NCBI RefSeq assembly: GCF_022605725.1
Contig: NC_065557.1
Location: forward strand, 24,555,256 to 24,619,255
Reading direction: 5' to 3'
DNA from: Anthonomus grandis grandis
Lineage: Eukaryota > Arthropoda > Insecta > Coleoptera > Curculionidae
Length of the DNA stretch: 64,000 bases
In this document: piece by piece, positions 1 to 10,829 of the stretch
How positions within the stretch are numbered: position 1 is the stretch's first letter
Layout: every line of letters starts with the position of its first letter
Notes under the pieces: model-generated
Told to the model about the DNA's origin: nothing
The model's database searches: none
The model's input: the letters and a program-made list of their open reading frames with translations, nothing else
Program-made: the position numbers and the translations under genes

Positions 1-590
1 TTCAGAGGTAGAAGCGGCCAGTAGAGATTCTGTTAAGAAGCAGGATAAGAAGATCCAGGGTTTTCAGAACCAAATTGGCTCAGCTTTGTCTGCTTTAGGC
101 CAGGTTCTTAGCGACTTGATTACGGAAAACAATGCTGAAAATAACTCCAAGATCCAATGCATAAGTGATGCATCTAGACTTTTAATTGACTTTTTGGGGG
201 TTCAGTCTAAATCAAGAAGAGAGCTCCTGATGCTTGATTTGAAAAAGCAGTTATGGGATACCCTTAAGCCCTTCTGGTGAATGGCTCTTTGGGGAGAGAT
301 TAGGGAACCGTATTAAGGGTTCAAAAGAATTGGAACGATCAGGCTTAGACTTGAGGTCAAAATTATTTAAAAAGCCAGTTGCCAGCGCTTTTAAAAGCCC
401 TTTAAACTCCAGCCGTCTACTTCAAACACAGGGGGAATATCAAGGTAGACAAAAACAAGTTTCGATTCCTCCCAGCAGCTTCAGAAGATCATCCAATTTC
501 CAGAACAAGAAGAAGCCGCAGGGCCACAACCAGTACCGGTTCAAGGAGCACCCAGTCAGATCAAAGACAGTTCGAGTGACCCGCAAATAG
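1..590 (+). pseudogene. DIRS gag-like ORF, 5' cut by the window edge
   Basis: One frame runs from the left edge to 280 and reads as a helical region (ISDASRLLIDFLGVQ). A second frame, about 300-590, is rich in Lys, Arg, Ser and Gln (RRSSNFQNKKKPQGHNQYR) and looks like a nucleic-acid-binding tail. The two belong together but are separated by a stop or frameshift around 280-300. In DIRS elements the first ORF precedes RT in this position and is thought to be a Gag analogue. No zinc knuckle is visible, as usual for DIRS. Identification rests mainly on its place before the RT. Confidence 0.55.
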
Positions 591-1631
591 TTGATAAGGT
601 TAGTAATGGTATTTTTTGTGGTCGCCTTACATTTTTTTTTACATAAATGGTCAGAGAAAACCCAAGATAAGAATATTTTATCTTGGATTAAGGGATTTGA
701 GATCCCATTTAATGAGAGACCTATACAAAATTTTGTTCCAAAAAGACAGGTATGGTCTTCTAAAGAAACCAGTGTATTGAGAAATTGTATTAGTAAGCTT
801 TTAAGTTCAGGTGCCATAAGTGTGGTTAAGCCTTGTCAAGGTCAATTTTTGTCCAACATTTTTACCGTACCTAAACCTGATGGTTATCGGTTTATCCTGA
901 ATCTTAAAGCACTAAATAACTTTGTTAAAGTTGAGCACTTCAAATTAGAGGATCATAAAATATTGGCAAAAACTCTTCAGGTTAATGACTTTATGGCCAC
1001 AATAGATCTGAAGGATGCTTATTTTTTAGTATCTGTGGCAGCTTCAGATAGAAAATTTTTACGTTTCAGATGTAAGGAGAAATTTTATGAGTTTACCTGT
1101 CTTCCTTCTGGACTAAATTGCGCCCCCTTTATTTTCACTAAACTTATGAAACCAGTAATGGCATTCTTAAGAAATAATAATTTCAGATCGGTAGTTTATC
1201 TTGATAATTACCTTTTGCTCGGAAACTCTCCTAAAAACTGTAGACATAATGTCACATTCACCATAAACACATTGGAAAAACTAGGTATTATAATTAATTA
1301 TGATAAGAGTGAGATTAACCCAAAACAAAATATTCAATACTTAGGATTAATTTATAATTCTGTAGATCTTTCTTTAGCCCTTACCGACAGTAAGAAAAAA
1401 AGATCACTTTTACATTTATTATCAGAATTTCAAAAAAAGAGAATTTGTCAGATCAGGGATTTTGCCAGTCTAACAGGTAAAATTGTATCTGTTTGTCCGG
1501 CCATACCTTATGGTTTGATGCATTTAAAATCTTTTGAAAGGGTACAATTTAGAGCTCTTCAGAGATCTAAAGGTGATTTTGATAAGAAAATGATTATTCC
1601 AGGTAGTCTTTCAATAGATTTTAATTGGTGA
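591..1631 (+). pseudogene. DIRS reverse transcriptase with altered catalytic box
   Basis: This open frame of 346 codons holds the RT fingers and palm. Visible in order are a PKPDGYRFILNLKALN block, DLKDAYF with the first catalytic Asp, LPSGLNCAPFIFTKLM, and then YLDNYLLLG. The last should be YxDD, so the second metal-binding Asp is Asn here and the enzyme is predicted inactive. The thumb-like segment (LTDSKKKRSLLHLL, ASLTGKIVSVCPAIPYG) is typical of DIRS RT. A stop codon at about 1629 separates it from the RNase H that should continue the same protein. The true start is unclear because DIRS pol often overlaps the preceding ORF in another frame. Confidence 0.85.
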
Positions 1632-1634
1632 TTG

Positions 1635-2275
1635 ACAAAAATTCCATTATCAAAAAATTTTATAAAGCCCCATAATTTTGACCTAACAATCTTTTTAGAT
1701 GCTTCTTTAACGGGGTGGGGTGTCTTTTACGACGGGCAATCATCACATAGTTTTTGGTCCTCCGAAGAAAAAAATTGCCTATTAATTTTTTAGAACTTAA
1801 GGCTGCCTTTTTTGGTCTCCAATGTTTCGCTCGAGACCTCAGAGGAATAAGAATTTTATTGCGTGTTGACAATACAACTGCAATTGCCTTTATAAACAAG
1901 ATGGGGGGTATTCATTATGACACCTTACATACTTTATCTAGAAGCATTTGGGACTGGTGTGAGGAAAGAGATATTTTAATTTTTGCATCATATATTAGAT
2001 CTTCTGAAAATAAAGAGGCAGATTTGGGTTCTCGTCAATTAGTTGTTGAAACTGAATTGGAGCTTAACGATTTCAACTTTAATAAGATTACAGAAGTTTT
2101 TTGTACACCAGATATTGATCTGTTTGCTTCTCGCTTTAATAAGAAATGTGCAAAATTTGTCTCATGGCGAAAAGATCCTGAGGCTTATGAAGTTGATGCC
2201 TTTTCATTAAATTGGGAAAATTTAAATTTCTTTGCCTTTTCTCCTTTTATTCTTATTTTAAAAAACATTAAATAA
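1635..2275 (+). pseudogene. DIRS RNase H and following domain, frameshifted
   Basis: After the RT stop the frame reads through an FLDASLTGWGVFY block (RNase H first Asp), shifts frame near 1770, and continues with FLELKAAFFGLQCFA, RVDNTTAIAFINKMGG and SSENKEADLGSR. These are the Glu helix, the DNT block and the last Asp region of DIRS-type RNase H. The end (TPDIDLFASRFNKKCAKFVSW...DAFSLNW) matches the segment that in DIRS elements follows RNase H and resembles a DNA N-6-adenine-methyltransferase-like fold. A frame break near 2275 ends it. Confidence 0.8.
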
Positions 2276-2289
2276 AATTCTTAATGATA

Positions 2290-2860
2290 AGGCTTCTGGA
2301 ATAATCGTGGTACCTGACTGGCCCACCCAGCCATGGTATCCAGTGTTTACTTCAATGTTAATAAAGAAGCCATTGATTTTTAAACCATCCGTTAATTTGC
2401 TTCTCTCTATTGATAGGTTATCACCCCACCCATTATGGAAGCATCTTACCCTGGTGGTAGGTGTCTTATCCGGAAGGCACTGCAGCTAGGTAACGTTCCA
2501 GATTCGGCATTTGACATTTGCTTGGCATCTATTACGGGAACAACTCTCAAGCAGTATGAAGTGGGATGGAAATTATGGTGGAATTTTTACAGGGATAATC
2601 AGGTTAATGTATATTCGGCCACTATACCTAAAGTTTTAGATTTTTTAATGGTTTTATATAATAAAGGGGCGTCTTATGGGAGTTTAAATTCTTATCGATC
2701 TGCGATAGCTCAGGTTCTGGGACATAATATAGCTGAAAGTTACAGTCCTTACTAGTACTACCTTTTTTTGAAAATCCCGATATATGTGTAGCTAGAACAC
2801 TTTTGCACTATTTAGAGAAAACTAGTGACATAAGAAAATCTGATGTTAAGAGATCTGAAA
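2290..2860 (+). pseudogene. DIRS tyrosine recombinase, N-terminal part only
   Basis: Around 2307-2420 lies the VVPDWPTQPWYP block that links the RNase H region to the recombinase. The frame at 2435-2755 then gives a helical core-binding domain (TLKQYEVGWKLWWNFYRDN, KVLDFLMVLYNKGASYGSLNSYRSAIA), the region that clasps DNA in phage-type integrases. A stop at 2753 interrupts it, and recombinase-like reading continues to about 2860. The catalytic domain with its Arg-His-Arg-Tyr residues is missing, replaced by the neighbouring ITm sequence. Confidence 0.75.
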
Positions 2861-2862
2861 TA

Positions 2863-3530
2863 TATTTCCAGCAAGACCTCCTCACTATGTTCTTCCCGTT
2901 CGGCAATGGCTACACGACGAGTTTCCAGATAAATGGATAGGGCGAAGGGGGCCTATAGAATGGCCTGCTAGATCTCCTGATATAACGCCGTTAGACTTTT
3001 TTCTATGGGGTCATTTGAAATCTATTGTGTTTACTTCCCAACCTGAATGTTTGGATGAACTTCGTCAACGCATCATCGACAGCTGCCATGATATCCCCCA
3101 ACATGTTTTTGAAAATGTCCATCAGAAATTTGAATATCGGCTATATCATTGTTTGGCCAAAAACGGGCAACATTTTGAACACTTATTGAAATAAAAACTG
3201 ATATTTTCATGTTTTTGTTTTCTATCTGAACAAATTAAGATAAACAAAGATTTTTCTAATTTTCTCGAAAACGAATCGGCCGATTTAAAAAAATCAAACG
3301 TCAAAACAAATGACTTAGAAAGACCTTTTAAGCAAGCTATTACTCAATATCCCTTGCCATTTAAAATTTTTAAGGGGATGACCCTGGGGGCCAGAGGGTG
3401 AAAGGGGGTGAAGTAATTTTAGGTTAGAAAGTTGTCCCCCTTGACAAACCTTTTGACGAATTTCGGCGTTTTTTTTTAAACAGTGGTTTTCGATAAATCC
3501 GTGGTGGGAAGTTTTCAAATGAACACCCTG
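2863..3530 (+). mobile_element. ITm (IS630-Tc1-mariner) transposon, 3' half
   Basis: Transposase C-terminus followed by about 330 bp of non-coding sequence that ends in CACCCTG next to a TA dinucleotide (3531-3532), the usual terminus and target of this superfamily. The left half is absent, its place taken by the DIRS element, so either a deletion or the ITm insertion itself removed both partners' ends. Confidence 0.7.
2865..3194 (+). pseudogene. ITm transposase C-terminal fragment
   Basis: Reading starts at an FQQD block, the second catalytic Asp region, and continues after a frame break with DKWIGRRGPIEWPARSPD and PLDFFLWGHLKS, which carries the third catalytic acidic site, to a tail ending NGQHFEHLLK and a stop at 3194. 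This block order is diagnostic for a large insect group of DDE_3-type transposases. The first catalytic residue and DNA-binding domain are missing. The downstream sequence to 3530 is its 3' non-coding end. Confidence 0.8.
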
Positions 3531-3540
3531 TATAATATAT

Positions 3541-3583
3541 ATATAATTACCAACCATGCATTAGAGGTGGTTGGTAATTATAT
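3541..3583. repeat. Perfect inverted repeat, 15-bp arms
   Basis: Arms 3541-3555 and 3569-3583 (core TAATTACCAACC / GGTTGGTAATTA) are perfectly complementary with a 13-base loop. The repeat starts ten bases after the ITm terminus. It could be a foldback remnant or chance AT-rich hairpin. Confidence 0.7.
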
Positions 3584-4238
3584 GATAAGTTGGTTATGGT
3601 AACTATTAAAAGCTATCAAAAGTATTTTATGGCGATATGACCATGCAATATTTTAATATTGAGCAAATAATATTCAATAAACGGGTTGAAATTCTGGCTG
3701 TTCGTGGACCTGAACTATTGATTCGTATTCACATAGCAGGGAGCTGAAAATAATTAAGAAACATGAAAGTACATTTTTTATTCTTCCTCCTCAGCCCCGG
3801 TGCTTAAAAAAAATGCGTCCGAGATTCTATTGTAGTACGATTACTTTATAATATTTTTTCAACGAAACTCAAAATTAATGTAAGTAATTAATGAAAAAAT
3901 TATCTTATATGCAGAAGGTACATCCAAAATTATATCAGAGAAGAGTATGAATGTTACTTACGAGTATATTAAGGTAATTGAATCAAAGTACTCTTTAAAT
4001 ACCTTAACATATGAGATTAAAAAAAATACTCGTTGGGGTAAAAAAATCAATTTGTTAATAATTGGAACTAAAGTTAAGAGAGTAAAAGCATAAGAGCCTA
4101 ATAAAGTTTATGTGCAATATAATGAGAACGAATAGGATACTGACTCTTTTGATGAATAATTGGCACACACTTCGTCTAGAAGATTAGCAAAAATTTTTCG
4201 GAACAACGTTTAGCCAAGTAAGGAGCCGCATCGCCAAG
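3584..4238. other. AT-rich spacer, no gene recognised
   Basis: No frame longer than about 40 codons carries a recognisable motif on either strand. The sequence is AT-rich with short homopolymer runs. Confidence 0.5.
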
Positions 4239-4239
4239 A

Positions 4240-4870
4240 GTTACCAGTTATTAGTTCAGTAAAGTAAAGTTTGGAATACTGGCGCCAAATTGAAATAGTT
4301 GTAAATAAATATAGTAAAAATAAATATCTTTAGTAGTCATGAGTGATCGTGTTTTTGTAGTAAATTGTGTAAATAAATGAGTTGACAATTTTCGATTGTT
4401 TTAATTCACACCGAACAAATGGAAAAAACGCTACACTGGTATTGTTGTGGGGTGTGAATTGAACGTCAGGCAACTCGACATTAGTGGAAAAAATAATAGT
4501 CAACAAAAATAAAAAATTAAAAAACAAATTACTAGAAAATCCGCCAATCTGAAAGCTAAATTCCTGGAAAATACTTCACAACTGTAAGAAAACACTAAGA
4601 GAGAATTATTCCAGGTTGGAAGAAAAATTATAGAAATAAGACGAAATTCTGGAAAAATTTTGTTTACTGAAAAAGAAGGTATTTTCGTTAATGAAGGAAA
4701 GAATCCAAGAATTTAAAATAAAATTGCGATATTGAACGTCAATACCATCGATCAGCTGCCCGGTATATCTTCAGCAGCGGACTGCAAGAGCGAAGCTTGT
4801 AATGAAACGGAATCTGTTAGGCTGGCGTGCCTCAAACCGCAGCAATTTGATGGCATTACATCATGGCCTG
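4240..4870 (+). pseudogene. Possible LTR-retrotransposon 5' region with gag-like remnant
   Basis: A TGGCGCC tract at about 4279 resembles a primer-binding site. After it comes Lys/Glu/Asn-rich broken reading, then a short frame near 4800-4865 (RLACLKPQQFDGITSWP) that resembles the start of the capsid region in many Gypsy Gag proteins (PxFDGxxSW). The reading ends soon after. The call rests on one short motif and position, so it is tentative. Confidence 0.35.
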
Positions 4871-5051
4871 GTTAAATATTGCTTATATTTTACTAAATAT
4901 TGTAACTCAATTTATATTTTCTCTATCTGATATATTGGAAAAGTTTAAAGATGCATTTTTAATAAATTTCCTTGAGGTCAGAATCATTAGAAATCATGAA
5001 AGTAAAAATATGTATCTCCAATATTTAAAAATTGTGGAGGTAAGTAATTAA

Positions 5052-5380
5052 CGTTCTGAATCTTTGGCTTTGTTTGTTGCAAAAGTATTTTATTTGAGTG
5101 AAAGCCTTAAAGCTACGATTTCCTCCACGCGAGAAGGTTTGGTAGTGCAGGTCCTTCATAATTAATTTATTGCTTTATCAAACTGCTCAACTTTGGGAGG
5201 GATATGTCATAGATTTTATACAGTGTATCCCGGGAAATATGGAAAATCTCTCGTAGTCTGAAAAATACAAAAAAATTATAACTTTCCTTTTAAAAAAATC
5301 CTAAAGGATACGGTCCCTTAAAGACGCCACTGGAAATCGGGTTTCTTTTAAGTACTTGGGGCATAAACCAAGCAATATTA
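5052..5380. other. Spacer, no gene recognised
   Basis: Contains a TATACAGTGTATCCCGGG tract (about 5218) that could be a decayed ITm terminus. Nothing else is assignable. Confidence 0.35.
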
Positions 5381-6380
5381 GACCGTAGCCGATCGACAAT
5401 TCTAGCCTGGATACTTATCCCCGCTTCCATCGATACCTCACAACAGAAGCCGAAATCATACGAGGCGACAACCGCATCGCGATGGCAAAAATTCCGCGCA
5501 AAATATGTGCCCCATATTTTGCGTTGATTCGAAATAATATTTTACTGCAGTTATTATTGTAGTTTATAGTAAGATTACGCATTTAAAATTTTAAACTATC
5601 AAACTATTTTGCTCCTCGCTTTGAGTTTTAAAAAGAATAAAAATTCGGTATTTAAATTAGGTGGGTAAATTAACAATTTTATTTTTAACTTACATTTTAC
5701 AATCTTAATTTTATTTAGAATATTGCCTACCTCTTGCTGCATTCCTGGGTGCAAAAGCAATTATAAAGTGCTACTGTTTAAGCTCAGAAAAAATTAAAAT
5801 GGATGTTTAATATTTTTTTTGGTTTTTTTGATTATCTTCGGAATCATTCAAATTTTCGATTTTTTAAATAAGCAAATTTGGCGTAGGTACCTACCTAATT
5901 TTGTTTTCGGCATTAACATTTTTACGAAAAAGTAATACAGCAATGCAAAAACTTTCCCATAGCAACCAAGATAACCCACAAAAGTGTCAAGAATAAGTTT
6001 TTGAAAATTTGTTTTTTTTTCAAAACCACATAAAATATATATATATTTTTTTATATGGCATATTCATTTATAAGTAAATAATGTGCAACTTTGGGGTAAA
6101 TTTTCCATTTTCGTATTTTGAGGGTAGACGAATTTGAAACACCGTTTATGTATATTTTTCCAATAAAATAAATAATAATAAATATTTAAAACATTTATCA
6201 TATACCTAAAAATACGTAATAATAAAAAAAATATATTATCTTGTAACATGTAAAATATTAGGTCCCGCGGTATCTCCACTTAGTCGTTCCACTGTACGGC
6301 GTGCAACACCAAATCTCGGCTTCAATTTTAATTCCACGAAACCAGTATCACGGCTAGAACTATCGATCGGCTACGGTTAG
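5381..6380. repeat. Imperfect inverted repeat enclosing a THAP remnant
   Basis: The segment from 5381 (GACCGTAGCCGATCGAC...) recurs in inverse orientation ending near 6380 (...GATCGGCTACGGTTAG). Similarity extends about 110 bases inward on each side with gaps. The 760 bases between hold a THAP zinc-finger remnant. The layout suggests the two ends of a degenerate DNA transposon, but no target duplication could be recognised. Confidence 0.45.
5721..5798 (+). pseudogene. THAP zinc-finger N-terminal remnant
   Basis: The frame reads LPTSCCIPGCKSNYK, matching the start of THAP domains (C-x-x-P-G-C-x-S-N-Y) with the first two metal-binding Cys of the C2CH finger in place. The initiator ATG appears to be TTG and a stop follows after about 25 codons. 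THAP domains occur in P-type transposases and in host DNA-binding proteins. Its position between inverted repeats favours a transposon origin. Confidence 0.5.
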
Positions 6381-7768
6381 ACAGGTAAAAATATTTGCCT
6401 GCCTTATTCAAAAAAAAAATATGGCTGTGAGACCTTACCTAGTTTTCTTTGGAAAACAGTTCACTCGGATTAACTTTTCACTCACGTTAGCTGGTCAGCT
6501 TTTATTTGATTATAAAAGTTAATTTAATTTAGGTTTTTAATCCCATAAACGCGGGATTGTGGCGGGCGATACTTGACACGAGTTATGGGACGAGCCACCC
6601 TGTAAACTACACAGAAGCCAAGATGCTGACCCTGCAGTTCTCCCGAAACAAAACCATTGTGTCCGCCATTTTTCAATTAGTCAATTGTAGCCCGTTATTC
6701 ATGTAGTATATACTAATTGTAATTTTAATTAATAAATTGTTTTTAAAAAGGAAGTTCGGGAGTTTAAGAATTTAAGTCACGTTAGCGACTTGATTAGCGA
6801 TTACTTGTTTTGCGACTTGAGAGCTAGTTGCGTCTGCTGCTTGGTTATAACGAACAGATTTTGAAATGCTAAACGCGCACTTTTTATAAGGCCTCAAAAC
6901 ATTCTTTTAAATGCATTTTAATATGAATATTTTAGAAAACTGTTTCTCCACAGTGAGTCAAGTGCAAATGAGTTAAAGAGTATAAAAGTCAAAGTTTAAT
7001 GACAATTTGGAACTGAATGAAAAAATGATTTTTTTAATTAAAAATGATTATATAATTTAGGAAAACTGAACACAAATCTTTTGGAAGTTTACCTTATAAT
7101 TAATTTTTACAGAAGACCTTAGTTTGTCGTGGTTTATACCCACTATAAACCGATTTAGTTATCCATTGTAAATTGTTATTATATTATAGTTATTCTATTT
7201 CTATATCTAGACAAACAATTATTAAAACTCCTTTGGAATTCCAGAAGATACGGCATTATGTTGGTTAAATAATAATATTAATGGGCGCCAACTATAAATA
7301 TGTTGCTGGCAAACGACATATGCTGCGTTCTCGATTTTGGTTGCTGGATCAACGACCAGACTATATATATACAGAATATTTTGGTATCCAATACTTAATA
7401 GATACATCACAAATATGCCGTATTTTATAATATTATAACCTACAAGGATAACACCGTTGACACCTAACTCGCCTGTAAAAGGAACGATTTGAATTTCCTT
7501 TTTTCCAATATATGTGTGGGTTACATTCAGACTTCTTTATCATTTTTCAGCAAAAAGGGACTTTTTGAACTTAATATTAAATAAAAAAAGGTACTGAAAC
7601 CACTCAAAACATCCTTTTAATACTAATAAAGTAGGAAACGTGCACCATCCAAAAGTAAACAAGGAGCGCAGTTGCCAAATACCTTTATCGCGAGAATATT
7701 TCTGGGCAATATCTACAGCGTTGCCACTGTGTGTGAAAATTTAGTGATTTAAGGAATCCAAATAAAAA
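6381..7768. other. AT-rich spacer with possible decayed LTR
   Basis: A more GC-rich patch at about 6535-6680 followed by AATAAA-like signals (6730) could be an old LTR, but no partner copy or primer site was found. The remainder is AT-rich without recognisable coding. Confidence 0.35.
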
Positions 7769-7772
7769 ATAT

Positions 7773-8128
7773 TGTAATGACATTCGGGAACACACTTTTA
7801 TTGTCAACGTCAAAAACAGTAACCTATGGAACAGTTTCGAAATATTTAGAATTATCTAGATTGTTTTTGCCGAAAGAGACCAATAATTTTAGGACAATAC
7901 TGACTGTCAAAGCAAGCAAGTATACAAATTCTAGAAAATTAAAACTACAGGGATTTACAATAATATAACAAAATAACCTAAATTGGAGCCAAAATTGGGC
8001 CCTTAAAAATAATAAACCAAACGTAAGTAGATCCTAAAATAAACCCTACGAATCAACTTAACTACAGAATACTAATAAAATAGTACAAAAACTAGGAGAA
8101 TAATTAACGTATTTACATTTTCATAATA
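7773..8128 (-). repeat. Element A 3' LTR (shortened)
   Basis: Shares its ends and most of its sequence with the copy at 26701-27187 (starts TGTAAYGAMATTCGG, ends ATTTTCATAATA on the plus strand). It is 356 bp against 487 bp. The difference lies mainly in a roughly 100-base block, rich in lariat-like and GC-containing sequence, that is present near 26755-26880 only. Confidence 0.8.
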
Positions 8129-8150
8129 CTGCTTCCCTCTCAAGTTTGAT
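8129..8150 (-). promoter_or_regulatory. Element A polypurine tract
   Basis: On the minus strand a purine-rich CTTGAGAGGGAAGCAG abuts the 3' LTR, the expected primer for plus-strand DNA synthesis. Confidence 0.6.
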
Positions 8151-8704
8151 TGTCACAATCAATCAACACCTCCAGAGTCAAATATGGGACCACCTGAGTC
8201 TTGATAGGGCGCTACTGGACGATGTTTACAATTTTTATCTTTCAATGTCGTTGATTCTGGTGACCACATTGAATGGACCTTCCCAATCCTTCTGGAGCTT
8301 TGGTGACTTGCCCTTTGTCCTCCGTAGATTGTATAACCAGACTTTATCCCTAGGATTAAGTCTGGTTATACAAGCCTTTATGTCATAACGGGATTTCATT
8401 CTGTTACTTTCTAGGTAAAGTTTATCCCGTGCTTGTTCGTGACCGCACTGTCGTTGCTTCTTGTCCGGGTTCTTGGGTCCTTGCTTGACGAACACTGCTC
8501 ACACTGTCGGCACCAACGTTCAACATCTTCATGACTGTTCAGCCAGTAAAACCGTTCTCTCACTTTTGCCAAGGTCTTACTAACTCCAAAATGTCCTCCG
8601 CCAACACCGCCATGAACAGCATCAAGAATTTCTGGAATCCGTTTTCGAGGAAGAACTGTTAGATTTTTTTTTCCATCTGCGCTCTCCCAGATTCTTTTTA
8701 ACAA
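8140..8704 (-). pseudogene. Element A integrase, core domain deleted
   Basis: The frame ending at 8411 starts with the integrase zinc-binding region: GGHFGVSKTLAKVRERFYW followed by CRQCEQC, an H-C-C pattern. It runs almost directly into the C-terminal GPY/F-type domain in another frame (NPRDKVWLYNLRRTKGKSPKL...DWEGPF, about 8235-8400). The roughly 200-residue catalytic core with its D, D and E should lie between them and is absent. The deletion is internal, so the protein could not integrate DNA. Confidence 0.8.
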
Positions 8705-9290
8705 TCCTTTTTTTATAATTAACGAATTCCATTGAGACTAATAAGCTTTTAGTTCTGGAGATTTGTCAAAAATATCTTTCCGTTCTAGTTTTGAAATTTC
8801 TCGAGATTTTAGTTCGTAAATAAGACTAAATACTGGGTCATCACACTGATCCTGGGTTAAACTAGCTACATCCCACTCTTTAGAACTGAGGAGGCCAATA
8901 AAATTACAAGTAAATATCTCTGGATGCTGTTTTGATTCCTTTTTAAAACAATGTTGACATATTTCAATACAGGATCTTCTCGGTAAAGCATAGGCATTTT
9001 GGTGCTATTCGCCTTTCCTATGTTTTATTGTGAAGTGATACTCTTCTAATCGTTGAAGCCACCTTGCTATTTGTCCTTCAGGGTTTTTGAACTGAAACAG
9101 CCATTTCAGAGAAGCATGGTCAGTTCTAAGGATAAATCGTTGACCATACAAATATTTATGGAAATGTTCAATAGCTTTTATTGCTGCCAATAGCTCTCGT
9201 CTGGTGACACAATAGTTTCTTTCTGGTTTTGATAAAGTTTTAATGAAATAAGCTATCCATTTTCATATTTTTGTGATAGATAGAACGGCT
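8705..9290 (-). pseudogene. Element A RNase H and linker
   Basis: The frame 9005-9190 shows AIKAIEHFHKYLYGQRFILRTDHASLKWLF, the RNase H Glu helix and TDH block, then QIARWLQRLEEYHFTIKHRKG. From 9005 down to 8705 the linker to integrase reads with many stops. Upstream (9190-9290) the RNase H start has frame breaks. RNase H would remove the RNA template during reverse transcription. Confidence 0.75.
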
Positions 9291-10427
9291 CCAATTCCAA
9301 CATTGCTTGCATCGGTATCCAAAATAAAAGTTTGCCCAGGAATCGGTTATTAAAATTGGAAATGTGCACAGTGCTCTTTTCAACTATTGAAATGCTTCTT
9401 CACAGTCTGTTGACCAACTAAATACTATTTTGACCTCCGTGAGCTTATGTAGAGGCTTTGCAAGGTTACCGAAATTTCTTACAAATCTTCTGTAATAGGT
9501 AAGTAAAGGCCCAGAAAGCTTCTTAACTGGTATCTGATAGTGGGTCGTGGCCAATTTTCGATTGCTTCTACTTTATCTAGATCAGTCTTGACACCTTTTT
9601 CTGATATTACATGGGCAAGGTATCAAACTTCTTTATGAAATAAGCAACATTTTTTAGGACTTAGCTTCAGGTTGGCCTCTTCGAGCTTAACAAATACCTT
9701 TTGAACATTCTTCAAATGACCCTCAAATATTTTTCCCAGTATGATGACGTCATCCAGATAAGTTAAGCATGATTTTTTTTCTTTATGGTAAACACAAGCA
9801 CAAGAGGAAAGTCCTATGCCACTCTTGGAGTGGTGCTTGCGCGAAGATATTTGTGGGCATTTATCTTGAATCGCTGCAGGTTGTATGCGTCGGGAAATAT
9901 GTGAGGTAGAAGCCCGTTCCACAAAGAAGATGTTCTTCAGATAAATGAGTCCCGATACAGCGACGTTCTTGGGGTAGGCAGGTGGACTCGATGTTGATGA
10001 GCCGCAACTGCTAGACGCGTCCTTCTTGCCGGAACAGCCGATGATTCCGAAGTCATTCCACATAACACTGTTCAAGTCTCTCAAAGATAGCTGGAACACT
10101 GCAGAGTCTAAAGGGCATGACTGTAAACTGCCAAAGTCCTCTTTCAGTTGAAAATGCGGTCTTTTCCTTATCTTCTGAGTGCATCTTTGCCTGCCAGTAT
10201 CTACTCTTTAGATCGAGTGTTGAGAACCATTGTGAACCTGATAGCGTGTCCAGGTTGTCGTCAATTCTTGGTGGGGGATAAGTGTCTTTCTTGGTAATGT
10301 CATCCAGTCGACGATAGTCTACACAAAATCTGGAGGATCCATACTTTTTCTTCACTAGCACAACTGCAGATGTCCAAGGACTCTGGGAAGGTTCTATCAC
10401 TCCTTGTGTCCTCATTTCTTGAAGCAT
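9291..10427 (-). pseudogene. Element A reverse transcriptase
   Basis: The N-terminal part (10053-10427) carries GVIEPSQSPWTSAVVLVKKK, FCVDYRRLDDITKKDTYPPPRIDD and FSTLDLKSRYWQ. The next frame (9623-10099) contains LTYLDDVIILGK with both catalytic Asp of the YxDD box and ends with the ANLKLSPKKCCLFHKEV block. Between them about 240 bases (9800-10040) read as unrelated residues, and the usual FGLCNAPATFERLM segment is damaged. Frame breaks continue downstream (9300-9620) through the connection domain. The polymerase is therefore disrupted although the active-site box survives. Confidence 0.8.
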
Positions 10428-10429
10428 TG

Positions 10430-10752
10430 AGAAAACTTCATCTTGTTTAGCTATCGGAATCCTTCAAGGTGCTTGTTTAATTGGAGCATTGTCTCCAGTG
10501 TTAATTCAATGCTGCTCTAAATCAGTTCTTCCCAGGTCATTATCATGCAAGGAAAACACATCTTGATTTTCTTCAAGAAGACGTCGCAACTTACTACGAG
10601 TACACTGGTCTATGGTTAAATTGGCAGAAGTTTTTTCAAATAGGTTTTGTAAACATACAGGAAAATGTCTGTTTAAATAACGACTTCTATCAAAATTTTT
10701 CAAGACTACCACTACTTCAGAACATACGCTAATGTTCTCTCCTTGTTTCAGG
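10430..10752 (-). pseudogene. Element A pol segment between protease and RT
   Basis: The frame 10506-10712 reads LPxxLQNLFEKTSANLTIDQCTRSKLRRLLEENQDVFSLHDNDLGRT, the conserved stretch before RT in Osvaldo-like and related Gypsy elements. Its upstream edge at 10752 is the CAGG junction with element C. The matching upstream part of the same protein ends at 24796. Confidence 0.75.
10749..10752. other. CAGG target duplication, left side of element C
   Basis: The same four bases stand at 24792-24795. One copy plus flanks restores an uninterrupted element A pol frame. Confidence 0.75.
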
Positions 10753-10829
10753 AGTTACAAAATAGGAGTGCATTCCTATAAGTTAAGGTTAAGTTAAGGT
10801 ATGTACCTAAAAATTATTTAGAACAGTGG

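Larger units (their letters stand above)
1..2860 (+). mobile_element. DIRS-like (tyrosine recombinase) retrotransposon, 5' and 3' incomplete
   Basis: Gag-like, RT, RNase H and recombinase segments follow each other on the plus strand in the DIRS order. The window begins inside the gag-like region, and the element stops near 2860 where an ITm transposase remnant starts. The RT, with its LKDAYF and LPSGLNCAPF-type blocks, the RNase H running into a PDIDLFASRFN-type segment, and the SAM-like recombinase N-terminus together are characteristic of arthropod DIRS elements and not of Gypsy, BEL or Copia. Several stops and frameshifts and an altered catalytic box show that it is dead. The terminal and internal complementary repeats expected of a DIRS element lie outside the window or are lost. 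Confidence 0.85.

Noticed and set aside
4330..4527. 65-codon minus-strand ORF
   Set aside because: AT-rich hydrophobic frame without a motif, antisense to a likely retroelement leader.
6064..6279. 71-codon minus-strand ORF
   Set aside because: Low-complexity Ile/Phe/Tyr frame in AT-rich DNA with no signal of coding.
8146..8388. Plus-strand ORF at the A integrase tail
   Set aside because: Antisense of the GPY/F-type domain.
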